NCBI GenBank assembly: GCA_905215555.1
Contig: CAJMQU010000036.1
Span: 1 to 44,624, forward strand
DNA length: 44,624 bases
Source of the DNA: an uncultured bacterium
Lineage (GTDB): Bacteria; Bacteroidota; Bacteroidia; Bacteroidales; Bacteroidaceae
Reading direction: 5' to 3'
Made by a program: the position numbers and the translations under genes
Notes under the pieces: generated by a model
Database searches by the model: none
Told to the model about the DNA's origin: nothing
The model's input: the letters and a program-made list of their open reading frames with translations, nothing else
Part shown: in pieces, positions 24,050-32,654 of the stretch
Layout: every line of letters begins with the position of its first letter
Numbering within the stretch: the stretch's first letter is position 1

Positions 24050-26875
24050 ATGAGAAGACTTTACTCCTTTTTTAGTTGTTTGCTGGCAGTGGTTGCCATG
24101 CAAGCGCAAATAGTAACCACTACTCCGGCTTTTCCGACGGAGAATGATGAAGTCACCATTATTTTTGATGCAACGAAAGGTACGGCAGGGTTGAAAGGCT
24201 TCACCGGGGATGTGTATGCACACACGGGAGTGACAATTGGGGGCACAGCCTGGCAATATGCTCCGACATGGGGAGATAACTCGGCGAAGTATAAAATGAC
24301 TTCATTGGGAAATGATAAATGGCAATTAAAGCTAACTCCCAGTATTCGTGAATATTATGGCGTTAAGAGTGGCGAAACTGTAACGCAGTTAGCTTTTGTG
24401 TTTCGTAGTGCCGATAAATCGAAAGAAGGAAAAGAAACAGGTGGTAAAGATATATTTGTAGATGTACATGCCGTTGGCTTAACTGTTCGCTTCGACCAAC
24501 CTGCTGAAAAAGAAAATATACTTATTGGTACACCTTTTACGATTAAAGCTTCTGCCTCTACGGCTTCCGATTTGAAACTTTATGTAAATGCGGACGAAAT
24601 AGCTACAGCAACTAATGCTACTATTATTTCCAAATCTTATACATTCTCAACAGCCGGAAGCTATACGTTGAAAGTAGAGGCTACTGCTAATGGTAAAACA
24701 GAATCCGCTACACAAGAAGTAATAGTACTGAATGGAACAAGTACTTCGGAAACGATGCCTAAGGGAGTACGTCCCGGTATTAACTATGTCAGTGATACGG
24801 AAGTAACTTTGGTGTTGCAGGCTCCGGGTAAAAAGTATGTGTATGCGGTAGGTGACTTTAATGATTGGACGCCTAAAGCAGACTATCAACTGAAACAAGA
24901 CGGTGAATATTTCTGGATAACTCTTTCAGACTTGACTAAAGGAGAAGAATATGCTTTCCAATATTTGGTAGATGGTTCTATCTATGTGGCGGACCCCTAT
25001 ACAGATAAAGTTTTGGATCCTTGGAATGACCAGTATATTGAGAGTACGACATATCCGAATCTGAAAGCCTATCCGACCGGAAAGGCAGAAGGTATTGTTT
25101 CCGTCCTGCAAACAGGACAGACAGCTTATAACTGGAAAGTGAAGAACTTTGAGCGCCCTGCTTCTGAAAAGTTGGTTATTTACGAAATGCTGATTCGTGA
25201 TTTTACCGAGGAGCATACTTTCAATGCTGCGAAAGAAAAACTGGAGTACTTGAAGAATCTGGGAGTAAATGCAATCGAACTGATGCCCGTTAATGAATTT
25301 GAAGGAAATACAAGTTGGGGTTATAATCCCTCGTTCTATTTTGCTGTAGATAAGTATTACGGTACGAAAACAGATTTGAGAGCTTTTGTAGATGAATGTC
25401 ATAATCAAGGGATGGCTGTAATTATCGACCTCGTTTTAAATCATAGTTTTGGTCAGTCTCCTTTCTATCTTTTGTATAAAGATGCAGATGGAAGGCCCTC
25501 TGCTGATAATCCGTGGTATAATCAAGAATCAAATATTAAGAATCCGAGTCTTTCATGGGGATATGATTTCAATCATGATAGTGAATATACCCGTGCTTTG
25601 GTGGATAGTGTAGCCGGTTTTTGGATGTCGGAATACAAAATTGACGGTTTCCGTTATGACTTTACGAAAGGGTTCTCCAATACTTCTTACGGAACAAATG
25701 ATTGGGCCAATGGGCCGGATAATGCACGTATTGCTAACTTGAAGCGTATGTCGGCTGCCGTACAAGAACGTGAACCGGGCGCTTATGTTATCTTTGAACA
25801 TTTGGCAGCTACCAGTGAAGAAAAGCAGTTAGGAGATGCAGGTATCTTGTTGTGGCGTAATATGAATAACTCATATTGTCAAACAGCAATGGGATGGACT
25901 ACAGAAAATGATTTCAGTGGTTTATATGCGGGAACAAGTATGCCTGCCGGTAGTTTAGTGGGATACATGGAAAGTCATGATGAGGAACGTACAGGGTTTA
26001 AGGCTTGGAAATGGGGAAATACCGGAGTAATAGCATCAACAACGAGTAAGAATGACGGAATAAGTCCTGCAACAGGAAGTAATATTAATCTGTCTACCCG
26101 TACCAAACGTTTAGCCACTAATGCGGCCTTCTTCCTTACCGTACCTGGACCAAAGATGATCTGGCAATTTGGTGAGTTGGGATATGATTTCTCTATCAAT
26201 AACAATAGTGACGGTACTAAATATGATGAGCAGGGTGGATATCGTACAGACCCTAAACCCATCAAGTGGGAGTACTTTGAAGATGCTGACCGGAAAGAAT
26301 TGTACCAAACATATGCGACTTTGTTAGATTTACGCCATTCCTATCCTGAACTGTTTGCTTCAGACGCAAAGTTTAGCTGGAAAGTCGGCACTTCTAACTG
26401 GGACAGCGGACGTACCCTATCCGCCACTTCTGCTGATGGAGAGAAATCTCTTGTCGTAGTCGGAAACTTTACACTGGCAGACAAAAACCTCTCAGTTTCG
26501 TTCCCCAAGACAGGTACTTGGTATGAATTGTTGAAGGATAATAAACAAATGACTGTATCGGGCACGACGCAGACGGTTGATGTTCCGGCTCATGAATTCC
26601 GTCTTTTCACCAATTTTAAACCTACTCTGACGGATATCGGAACAACTACTCCGGATGCTGAGAAGCCTCTGATATATTATAATAGAGGAATAGATGAGCT
26701 AGTGTTGTCTGCCGGAGAAGCTAAACGCGTAGAAGTGTATTCTGTCAACGGTATGCTGGTTATGACACAGGAGAATTGTACTTCTGTAGGTTTATCCGTT
26801 CTGCCTGTTGGTTACTATATGGCACGGGCCTATCTGGAAGATGGAAGAGTACAGGTTTGTAAAATTATGAAATAG
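24050..26875 (+). CDS. Multidomain secreted GH13 alpha-amylase family enzyme
   Basis: A 941-residue exported enzyme: signal peptide 1-20 (VAMQAQ); an accessory beta domain about 22-145 (WQLKLTPSIREYYGV, FVFRSADKSKEG); an Ig-like domain about 150-235; a CBM48-like domain about 240-345 (YVYAVGDFNDWTP); the GH13 barrel from about 374 (KLVIYEMLIRDF) with D537 (GFRYDFTKG), E583 (VIFEHLA) and D644 (MESHDEER); a beta-sandwich; and a tail about 875-941 (VYSVNGMLVMTQ, LPVGYYMARAYLEDGR) like type IX sorting domains. The CBM48 next to GH13 recalls branching or debranching enzymes, so pullulanase- or amylase-type cutting of branched alpha-glucan is likely; the exact specificity is open. It is the first gene of an operon with the GDE_C gene (15-bp gap). 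Confidence 0.87.
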   Translation: MRRLYSFFSCLLAVVAMQAQIVTTTPAFPTENDEVTIIFDATKGTAGLKGFTGDVYAHTGVTIGGTAWQYAPTWGDNSAKYKMTSLGNDKWQLKLTPSIREYYGVKSGETVTQLAFVFRSADKSKEGKETGGKDIFVDVHAVGLTVRFDQPAEKENILIGTPFTIKASASTASDLKLYVNADEIATATNATIISKSYTFSTAGSYTLKVEATANGKTESATQEVIVLNGTSTSETMPKGVRPGINYVSDTEVTLVLQAPGKKYVYAVGDFNDWTPKADYQLKQDGEYFWITLSDLTKGEEYAFQYLVDGSIYVADPYTDKVLDPWNDQYIESTTYPNLKAYPTGKAEGIVSVLQTGQTAYNWKVKNFERPASEKLVIYEMLIRDFTEEHTFNAAKEKLEYLKNLGVNAIELMPVNEFEGNTSWGYNPSFYFAVDKYYGTKTDLRAFVDECHNQGMAVIIDLVLNHSFGQSPFYLLYKDADGRPSADNPWYNQESNIKNPSLSWGYDFNHDSEYTRALVDSVAGFWMSEYKIDGFRYDFTKGFSNTSYGTNDWANGPDNARIANLKRMSAAVQEREPGAYVIFEHLAATSEEKQLGDAGILLWRNMNNSYCQTAMGWTTENDFSGLYAGTSMPAGSLVGYMESHDEERTGFKAWKWGNTGVIASTTSKNDGISPATGSNINLSTRTKRLATNAAFFLTVPGPKMIWQFGELGYDFSINNNSDGTKYDEQGGYRTDPKPIKWEYFEDADRKELYQTYATLLDLRHSYPELFASDAKFSWKVGTSNWDSGRTLSATSADGEKSLVVVGNFTLADKNLSVSFPKTGTWYELLKDNKQMTVSGTTQTVDVPAHEFRLFTNFKPTLTDIGTTTPDAEKPLIYYNRGIDELVLSAGEAKRVEVYSVNGMLVMTQENCTSVGLSVLPVGYYMARAYLEDGRVQVCKIMK

Positions 26876-26890
26876 GTTAGTTGTTGTAAA

Positions 26891-29248
26891 ATGGTTGATA
26901 ATAGAATTTATTTGTGTTTTCGGAAGAAAGCTGCCGGTATATTACTGGCAGCTGCTTCTTTTTTAGTGGTTTCTTGTGGTGAGAATATGAAGGAATTGTC
27001 TCCTTTAAGTATCGATGAATTAGGTGTTTCCATACCCAGTGGTCATTCCCGTGAATACTCCTATACAGATAAGAGTGGAGGATTTTATTATGGAATGACC
27101 TCCACGGATAGTTGGGGGGACTGGTATGCAGGATGGAACGTAAATGCGAAACGCATTTTTGCTGACTACCGTTTGTATGTGGATGGTGAAAGGCTGCTTC
27201 GGAAGAATGCCCATGTAAGGGTGTACCCGGACAGATTGATGCGTCATTATGGTAAAGCTGCAGAAACATTCTGTTTGTTGGATAAACCACGTTTACTATA
27301 TGTAGGCATGGATAGCATACAAGGAAAACTCGTTTCCTTGATGTTGGAAGGAGAGAATGTGACTGATGCCCGGAAATGTGGAAATTCAGTAGTCTATAAG
27401 GCAAAAGAATCACCCGGGAATGTGGTACGTATAGCACCGGTCAAAGAAGTAACTATCACATTTACTGATAGCATAATGACCGTTCCGGCTTCTTCAGGCG
27501 GTTTCTTAATTGCTTTTGGTACGGAAGAAGACAGCCGGGAAGCCATAGAGGGGTTCTGGAAAGAAGGAGAGAAGTGGCTGGCTGAACGTAGCCGGCGCAT
27601 ACAATCTCTGCTCAATCATAATCCACTGAAAACTGATCAGGATTCTTTGGATCAGGCACTTGCCTGGATTATGCTCACTAACGATCAGCTGATTACTTAT
27701 CAACATGGTGGTTATGGTATGTATGCCGGTCTTCCTTGGTTTACAGACTTCTGGGGACGGGATATGTTTATCTCCATGCCGGGAGCAGTGCTTTGCACCG
27801 GACAGTTTGAAACAGCACGTGATATCCTGGCATCTTTTGCCCGCTATCAGGATACTGTTTCCACTTCTCCTACTTACGGACGTGTTCCCAATCGTCTGAA
27901 TCTGGAAGGTATTTTGTATAATACCACCGATGGAACGCCCCGTTTTGTGATGCAAGTGCACGATTACCTGAAATATACAGGTGATACGGCTTTTGTGAAA
28001 GAGATATATCCTTCAGTGAAGATTGCTACGGATGCCTCTTTGCATCTGTATACCGATGAGAAAGGATATCTGACTCATGCTGATGCAGACACTTGGATGG
28101 ACGCCAAACGTCAGGGCAAATATCCTTGTTCGCCCCGTGGTAATCGTGCTGTAGATGTACAGGCTTTATGGTATACCCAATTGATAAATGCTGCTGACCT
28201 TGCTCACTATATGGATAGAGAGGAGGATGCCCGGCGCTGGAATGACGCGGCGGCACGTCTTCGTTCAAACTTTGAACGGGATTTTATAGATGTTGCCACC
28301 ATGTCTGTTTATGATCATCTGAATACGGATGGAACCGGAGATATGCAGTTCCGTCCCAATGCTATCTATGCGTTGGAGTTAATTTCCGACGCAGATCTGA
28401 AAATGCATGAAACCAAAGAAGTTTGGGAACGTCTGGTATATCCCTGGGGTGTGTCGTCACTCGATCAGCGTGACGGACAATTCCATCCTTATCACGAACA
28501 GTGGCATCGATATCATAAAGATGATGCTTATCATAATGGTACGATATGGCTTTGGAACAATGGCATGGCAATGCAACGGATGATAGAGAACGGCCAGGCA
28601 GATATTGCTTATGCTTTATTCAGAAATATGAACCGCCAGGCTCTTGCCGAAGGTGCTGTCGGCAGTCTGTCGGAGAATGCGGATGCATGGCCGCGTGCCG
28701 GGCAGACGTGGGTACGGCGTAGCGGGACTTTCTTGCAAGCATGGAGCAACAGCGAGCATGTTCGGATATGGAATCAGTATTTTCTAGGAGTGCGTCCTGA
28801 CATGCTCAATCATTTTGTCACCCTTGCTCCGCAACTTCCCTCTGATGTGAAAGAAGTGGATAGCAGGGTGAATATCGGAGACGGTACGCTTCGTATGATA
28901 ATCTCTAAAAATGGGGTTGACGGAACATACCGCTACGAATGGGATGGTGATCCTGTTACTCTGAAACTGAATATCGATTCTTATCAGACGTTGGATGTAC
29001 CGGTGCCAACCGGTAGTTCGGTGACAATAAAGACAGATGGAATGCGTATGAATGTAGAAGTATCTGATGCTTCCGGTAAGAAAACAGCCGGTCACGTTGT
29101 AGAACCGGATGCCTCCAAGTTGGGAAAGAAGAAACTGCAAGATGCTTATTTCAGCGATACTCGCTTTGCAAAACCTTCTTATAGGGAAAATATGAAGAGT
29201 ATGTCACGCTACTTCGATCCTCCGTTGACATATCAGAGTGTGGAATAA
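26891..29248 (+). CDS. Amylo-alpha-1,6-glucosidase-type lipoprotein (GDE_C, GH133-like)
   Basis: A 785-residue predicted lipoprotein anchored at C29 (LVVSCGEN). The N-terminal ~230 residues are beta-rich (a GH-type N-domain, with GGFYYGMTSTDSWGDWYAGW). The (alpha/alpha)6-barrel glycogen-debranching domain starts near 245. It shows LPWFTDFWGRDMFIS (about 281), VPNRLNLEG, DADTWMDAK near 400, VDVQALWY and GTIWLWNNG, which are the signatures of the GDE_C/amylo-alpha-1,6-glucosidase family. It should remove alpha-1,6-linked glucose stubs from branched glucans. Debranching enzymes are often cytoplasmic, so export with a lipid anchor is notable, and fits digestion of imported or surface-bound starch. 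It shares an operon with the GH13 amylase upstream. Confidence 0.85.
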   Translation: MVDNRIYLCFRKKAAGILLAAASFLVVSCGENMKELSPLSIDELGVSIPSGHSREYSYTDKSGGFYYGMTSTDSWGDWYAGWNVNAKRIFADYRLYVDGERLLRKNAHVRVYPDRLMRHYGKAAETFCLLDKPRLLYVGMDSIQGKLVSLMLEGENVTDARKCGNSVVYKAKESPGNVVRIAPVKEVTITFTDSIMTVPASSGGFLIAFGTEEDSREAIEGFWKEGEKWLAERSRRIQSLLNHNPLKTDQDSLDQALAWIMLTNDQLITYQHGGYGMYAGLPWFTDFWGRDMFISMPGAVLCTGQFETARDILASFARYQDTVSTSPTYGRVPNRLNLEGILYNTTDGTPRFVMQVHDYLKYTGDTAFVKEIYPSVKIATDASLHLYTDEKGYLTHADADTWMDAKRQGKYPCSPRGNRAVDVQALWYTQLINAADLAHYMDREEDARRWNDAAARLRSNFERDFIDVATMSVYDHLNTDGTGDMQFRPNAIYALELISDADLKMHETKEVWERLVYPWGVSSLDQRDGQFHPYHEQWHRYHKDDAYHNGTIWLWNNGMAMQRMIENGQADIAYALFRNMNRQALAEGAVGSLSENADAWPRAGQTWVRRSGTFLQAWSNSEHVRIWNQYFLGVRPDMLNHFVTLAPQLPSDVKEVDSRVNIGDGTLRMIISKNGVDGTYRYEWDGDPVTLKLNIDSYQTLDVPVPTGSSVTIKTDGMRMNVEVSDASGKKTAGHVVEPDASKLGKKKLQDAYFSDTRFAKPSYRENMKSMSRYFDPPLTYQSVE

Positions 29249-29250
29249 GA

Positions 29251-30243
29251 TTATTCGTAAATCTTGTTTAGCAATCTGTTCAGCCATCCCCAACTGAAAC
29301 GGAACCAACGGCGGGTGCTGCTCTGCTTCCCGCCGAAACGCAGGACGAAGTCACGGTAACCATGCTTGCGGAAGGGGAGGCCGACATCCATAAATTCAAG
29401 ATGGCGGCAGCCCCGCTGCTTTGCATCGGACAGGGCATGCCACACGGCAAGTATACCCGGATATTGCAAGGCATACGTCTTGCGCATGCCTCCTGAAAAC
29501 CAAAGGTAGGCATTGTCATCGGAATAGATACAGGCGCTGCCTCCGATGATTTTATCTTTATAGGTGACTATGAATATTTTGCTTTGTTCCCCTTTCATCA
29601 TCTCTTCTTCCAGGTGCTGGAAGAATTCTCTGCTGGGAAAGTGGCGGCGTATTTTTGAGGAGTAGACATGGTGCAGCATTTGGGAGAATGCGTGTATTTC
29701 TTCCGGATTATGGGCTTCCTGTACTTTTGCACCATTTTTCAGTCCTTTCTTGATTTGCCGGATACGTGAGGGGCTAAAGCGTGCTTCTACATGCTCGATA
29801 CTATGTAGCGAGTTTCGCACCCGCAACCAATTGATGGCAAAATAGTGGTTCTTGCGAAAGGATTTGTAACCGAACAGTGAATTTTCCAGATTACGGAATT
29901 CAATGAGGAATGCTTCCCGCAATGCCTCGTCCGTCAGCCGTTGCAACATCTCGCCGAAGACGAATTCCTTGTCTGTCGTTTCATCAAAATACTCTCCCGT
30001 ACCATAGATTTCACACCTCTTGATGATGGAGGGAGGAAACAGGCGGACACTCTTGCGTATTGCTGCCAATAACTTGGCAACGGGTCTCCCGTCTTCGGAT
30101 GCAACGATGAGAAGGGGCGTATAGCCTGAGGTTGCTTCATAGATGCGAAACAACTCAATGGAGTGAAATGTATTTTTGCCCGGCAGTTCCGGGATGTTAC
30201 TCCCGTGGTAATATGTGGTCAGTTTCAAAGGCATTGACTGCAA
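29251..30243 (-). CDS. GNAT/FemAB-like acyltransferase family protein
   Basis: A 330-residue cytoplasmic protein. The N-terminal half starts LKLTTYYHGSNIPELPGKNTFHS. The C-terminal half has the acetyltransferase fold: IFIVTYKDKIIGGSACIYSDD, then AYLWFSGG and an HLEFMDVGLPFRKHGYRDF segment. This resembles the BioF2/FemAB-like GNAT families that transfer acyl or aminoacyl groups in cell-wall or surface-polysaccharide work. The acceptor is unknown. It converges on the GDE_C gene (gap 2 bp) and diverges from the nitroreductase gene. ATG 30243 is taken; ATG 30234 (MPLKLTTYY) is an equally possible start. Confidence 0.75.
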   Translation of the reverse strand: MQSMPLKLTTYYHGSNIPELPGKNTFHSIELFRIYEATSGYTPLLIVASEDGRPVAKLLAAIRKSVRLFPPSIIKRCEIYGTGEYFDETTDKEFVFGEMLQRLTDEALREAFLIEFRNLENSLFGYKSFRKNHYFAINWLRVRNSLHSIEHVEARFSPSRIRQIKKGLKNGAKVQEAHNPEEIHAFSQMLHHVYSSKIRRHFPSREFFQHLEEEMMKGEQSKIFIVTYKDKIIGGSACIYSDDNAYLWFSGGMRKTYALQYPGILAVWHALSDAKQRGCRHLEFMDVGLPFRKHGYRDFVLRFGGKQSSTRRWFRFSWGWLNRLLNKIYE

Positions 30244-30261
30244 ATTTAAAAAATAATCTTG

Positions 30262-30269
30262 TATCTTTG
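30262..30269 (+). promoter_or_regulatory. -7 box of the nitroreductase gene (TATCTTTG)
   Basis: An exact TAnnTTTG match, with a start site expected about 35-40 nt before the ATG at 30315. No TTG at the ideal -33 spacing. Confidence 0.5.
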
Positions 30270-30314
30270 CACGATTAAATGATAATTTAGCTATAAGCTA
30301 CTCAACTAATAGAT

Positions 30315-30851
30315 ATGGAAAATTTCAGTGAACTACTAAAAGTTCGCCGCAGTATGCGGAAGTTTACAGATGAAGAGTTGGCGCAGGAACAAGTGGTTGC
30401 TTTGATGAAAGCAGCACTGATGTCACCCACTTCCAAACGGACAAATGCATGGCAGTTTATCATGGTGGACGATAAGGAATTGCTCGGGAAACTATCACAT
30501 TGCAAAGCGCAGTCATCGCAGTTTATTGCGGATGCTCCGTTGGCTATTGTGGTGACGGCCGATCCGTTGGCAAGCGATGTGTGGATTGAAGATGCTTCCA
30601 TTGCTTCGATTATTATACAGTTACAGGCAGAAGATATGGGCTTAGGCAGTTGCTGGGTGCAGGTGCGCGAACGTTCCACCGCCACCGGCATGCCATCTGA
30701 TGAATATGTGCGCGAAGTTCTAGACATTCCCTTGCAGTTGCAAGTGCTCAGTGTCATTGCTATCGGACACAAGGGCATGGAGCGTAAGCCTTTTAGTGAA
30801 GAACATCTGCAATGGGAAAAGGTTCATATCAATAAATTTGGAGGGAAGTAA
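30315..30851 (+). CDS. Nitroreductase-family flavoprotein
   Basis: A 178-residue FMN-dependent oxidoreductase. MENFSELLKVRRSMRKFTDEEL is the usual nitroreductase start with the phosphate-binding arginines. APTSKRTNAWQF-like spacing is seen in MSPTSKRTNAWQFIMV (about 38-53). A Gly-rich GLGSCWVQV motif lies near 118 and VIAIGHKG near 145. Such enzymes act as homodimers on quinones, flavins or nitro compounds; the physiological substrate is unknown. The next gene starts 3 bp after its stop, so a three-gene operon with the membrane protein and DUF2520 gene is likely. Confidence 0.88.
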   Translation: MENFSELLKVRRSMRKFTDEELAQEQVVALMKAALMSPTSKRTNAWQFIMVDDKELLGKLSHCKAQSSQFIADAPLAIVVTADPLASDVWIEDASIASIIIQLQAEDMGLGSCWVQVRERSTATGMPSDEYVREVLDIPLQLQVLSVIAIGHKGMERKPFSEEHLQWEKVHINKFGGK

Positions 30852-30853
30852 CG

Positions 30854-31189
30854 GTGGGCGCAGCAAAAGCAAACAATAACCGCGATACTTACAAGGCTAC
30901 GGCCATTACGTTGATTGTTTTCGGTATACTTTATTTAGTAGATAAATTGATTCATTTCTCCAGTGTCGGCTTGCCGTGGGTGATGAATAAGGATAACTTT
31001 CTGCTATATACGGCGATTATATTCCTTATTTTCAAACGTGATAAATCGGTGGGATTGGTACTGATAGGTCTGTGGCTGATATTGAATTTCGGGTTGATAA
31101 CGGCACTGCTCGGCACGATGTCTGCTTACTTGTTGCCAGTGGCCCTGCTGGTTCTCGGAATTATTTTATATTGGTTGGCTACAAGATGA
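30854..31189 (+). CDS. Small integral membrane protein, GTG start
   Basis: A 111-residue protein starting at GTG 30854, two bases after the nitroreductase stop. After a charged N-terminus it has about four hydrophobic segments (ATAITLIVFGILYLV, FLLYTAIIFLIF, GLVLIGLWLILNF, YLLPVALLVLGIILYWL). I do not recognise the family. No ATG in the frame would preserve the first membrane segment, so GTG is the best choice. Its stop overlaps the next ATG (ATGA), showing translational coupling to the DUF2520 gene. Confidence 0.7.
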   Translation: MGAAKANNNRDTYKATAITLIVFGILYLVDKLIHFSSVGLPWVMNKDNFLLYTAIIFLIFKRDKSVGLVLIGLWLILNFGLITALLGTMSAYLLPVALLVLGIILYWLATR

Positions 31190-31983
31190 AAAGAAGTGTG
31201 CAAGATACGCCGATAGTCTTTATCGGTGCCGGAAACCTGGCGACAAATCTGGCTAAGGCTTTATACCGGAATGGTTTTCGCATAGTTCAGGTGTATAGCC
31301 GTACTACCGATGCTGCCCGTACATTGGCGCAGGCGGTGGAAGCGGAATATACGACTGAACTTTCCGAGGTGTCAAAAGAAGCCAGGCTCTATATCGTTTC
31401 TTTGAAAGATGATGCTTTCGTTGATTTATTGCCTGAAATAGTTGCTGGAAAAGGAGATGCGTTGCTGGTGCATACAGCCGGAAGTATTCCGATAAGTATT
31501 TGGGAAGGGAAAGCATCGCGCTATGGGGTGTTTTATCCGATGCAGACATTCAGTAAGCAGCGTGCTGTGGATTTTCATGCGGTATCTTTCTTTATAGAGA
31601 GTAATTCAGCGGAAGATACGGAATTGCTGAAAGCTGTTGCTTCCGTACTTTCGGAGAACGTATATGAAGTGACTTCCGAACAACGGAGGAGTCTGCATCT
31701 GGCAGCCGTGTTTACCTGTAATTTCGCAAATCACATGTATGCCCTGGCAGCTGATCTGTTGAAAAAATATGAGCTTCCTTTCGATGTAATGTTGCCTTTG
31801 ATTGATGAGACGGCACGTAAGGTGCATGAACTGGAACCGAAACAGGCACAGACAGGACCGGCAGTTCGCTATGATGAGAATGTGATCAGTAAACATCTGG
31901 AGATGCTGGCGGACGAACCGGAGATGCGGGAGTTATATCGCTTGATAAGCGAGAGCATACATCGTCTGCAAAACAAGCAATGA
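31186..31983 (+). CDS. Rossmann-like and DUF2520 domain protein
   Basis: A 265-residue NADP-oxidoreductase-like protein. ATG 31186 overlaps the preceding stop by four bases; the frame is open further upstream to 31072, but that would lie inside the membrane-protein gene. Residues 9-14 (VFIGAGNLATNLAKALY) form the dinucleotide-binding loop, and RYGVFYPMQTFSKQR near 105 marks the family. The C-terminal all-helical DUF2520 domain starts near 130 (LHLAAVFTCNFANHMYALA). The architecture resembles pyrroline-5-carboxylate reductase/ketopantoate reductase relatives, but its substrate is unknown. Its stop codon is inside the first unit of a 22-bp repeat array. Confidence 0.85.
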   Translation: MKRSVQDTPIVFIGAGNLATNLAKALYRNGFRIVQVYSRTTDAARTLAQAVEAEYTTELSEVSKEARLYIVSLKDDAFVDLLPEIVAGKGDALLVHTAGSIPISIWEGKASRYGVFYPMQTFSKQRAVDFHAVSFFIESNSAEDTELLKAVASVLSENVYEVTSEQRRSLHLAAVFTCNFANHMYALAADLLKKYELPFDVMLPLIDETARKVHELEPKQAQTGPAVRYDENVISKHLEMLADEPEMRELYRLISESIHRLQNKQ

Positions 31984-32059
31984 TTGTGGGGATAACAAGC
32001 AATGTTTTGGCCTATAACAAGCATTGTTTTGGAGCAGAACAAGCATTGTTTTTTTACGA
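31972..32059. repeat. Four tandem copies of a 22-bp palindromic unit
   Basis: Units start at 31972, 31994, 32016 and 32038. Each begins AACAAGCA(A/T)TG, and the last two contain the perfect palindrome AACAA-GCA-TTGTT. The first unit carries the stop codon of the DUF2520 gene; the last ends about 24 bp before the kdsC start. The period equals that of the array before susC, though the sequence is unrelated. Confidence 0.92.
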
Positions 32060-32082
32060 ATAATCTTGTAAAGAATATTAAA

Positions 32083-32610
32083 GTGAGTACCATTAATTAC
32101 GATCTGAAAAAGATAAAAGCACTGGTGTTTGACGTTGACGGTGTTTTGAGTGCCAACGTTATTCCAATGAGTGCAGATGGAGAACCCTTGCGCACCGTGA
32201 ATATCAAGGACGGTTATGCTCTTCATCTTGCTGCAAAACAAGGTATGATACTGGGTATCATCACAGGCGGACGTTCCGAAGCGGTACGCAAGCGATTCAT
32301 GGCTTTGGGTATTCCTTCCGAGGATATCTGCATGTCCTCTTCTGTTAAAATCCATGATTACCGTGATTTCCGTGATCGTCATGGTCTGAAGGATGAAGAA
32401 ATCCTTTATGTGGGCGATGATATTCCGGATATTGAGGTAATGCGTGAATGTGGCCTGCCTTGCTGTCCCAAAGATGCGGCTGCGGAAGTGAAAGCGGTTT
32501 CCTGTTATATATCTCATGTTAATGGCGGTTATGGATGTGGCCGGGATGTTGTGGAGCAGGTCCTGAAAGTTCAGGGGCTTTGGATGGATGATAAGGCATT
32601 CGGATGGTAG
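32083..32610 (+). CDS. kdsC: KDO-8-phosphate phosphatase-like HAD hydrolase
   Basis: A 175-residue HAD-superfamily phosphatase starting at GTG 32083 (VSTINYDLKKIKALVFDVDGVLS). An upstream ATG at 32002 would run through the 22-bp repeats and is rejected. The DxD motif is D17-V-D19 in LVFDVDGVL, TGGRSEAVRKR is motif II/III-like and YVGDDIPDIEVM carries the late acidic pair. KdsC removes phosphate from KDO-8-P in lipopolysaccharide synthesis; length fits. It forms a likely pair with the Maf gene 44 bp downstream, and this pairing is common in Bacteroidetes. Confidence 0.85.
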   Translation: MSTINYDLKKIKALVFDVDGVLSANVIPMSADGEPLRTVNIKDGYALHLAAKQGMILGIITGGRSEAVRKRFMALGIPSEDICMSSSVKIHDYRDFRDRHGLKDEEILYVGDDIPDIEVMRECGLPCCPKDAAAEVKAVSCYISHVNGGYGCGRDVVEQVLKVQGLWMDDKAFGW

Positions 32611-32654
32611 GATGATGGACAAGTTGAAAATTAATAATTAAAGATAAAGAGACG

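Noticed and set aside
31072..31185. Earlier start for the DUF2520 gene
   Set aside because: It lies inside the membrane-protein gene; ATG 31186 gives the ATGA overlap and starts just before the dinucleotide-binding loop.
32002..32082. Earlier start for kdsC
   Set aside because: The added residues would be encoded by the 22-bp repeats; GTG 32083 gives the normal family length and N-terminus.
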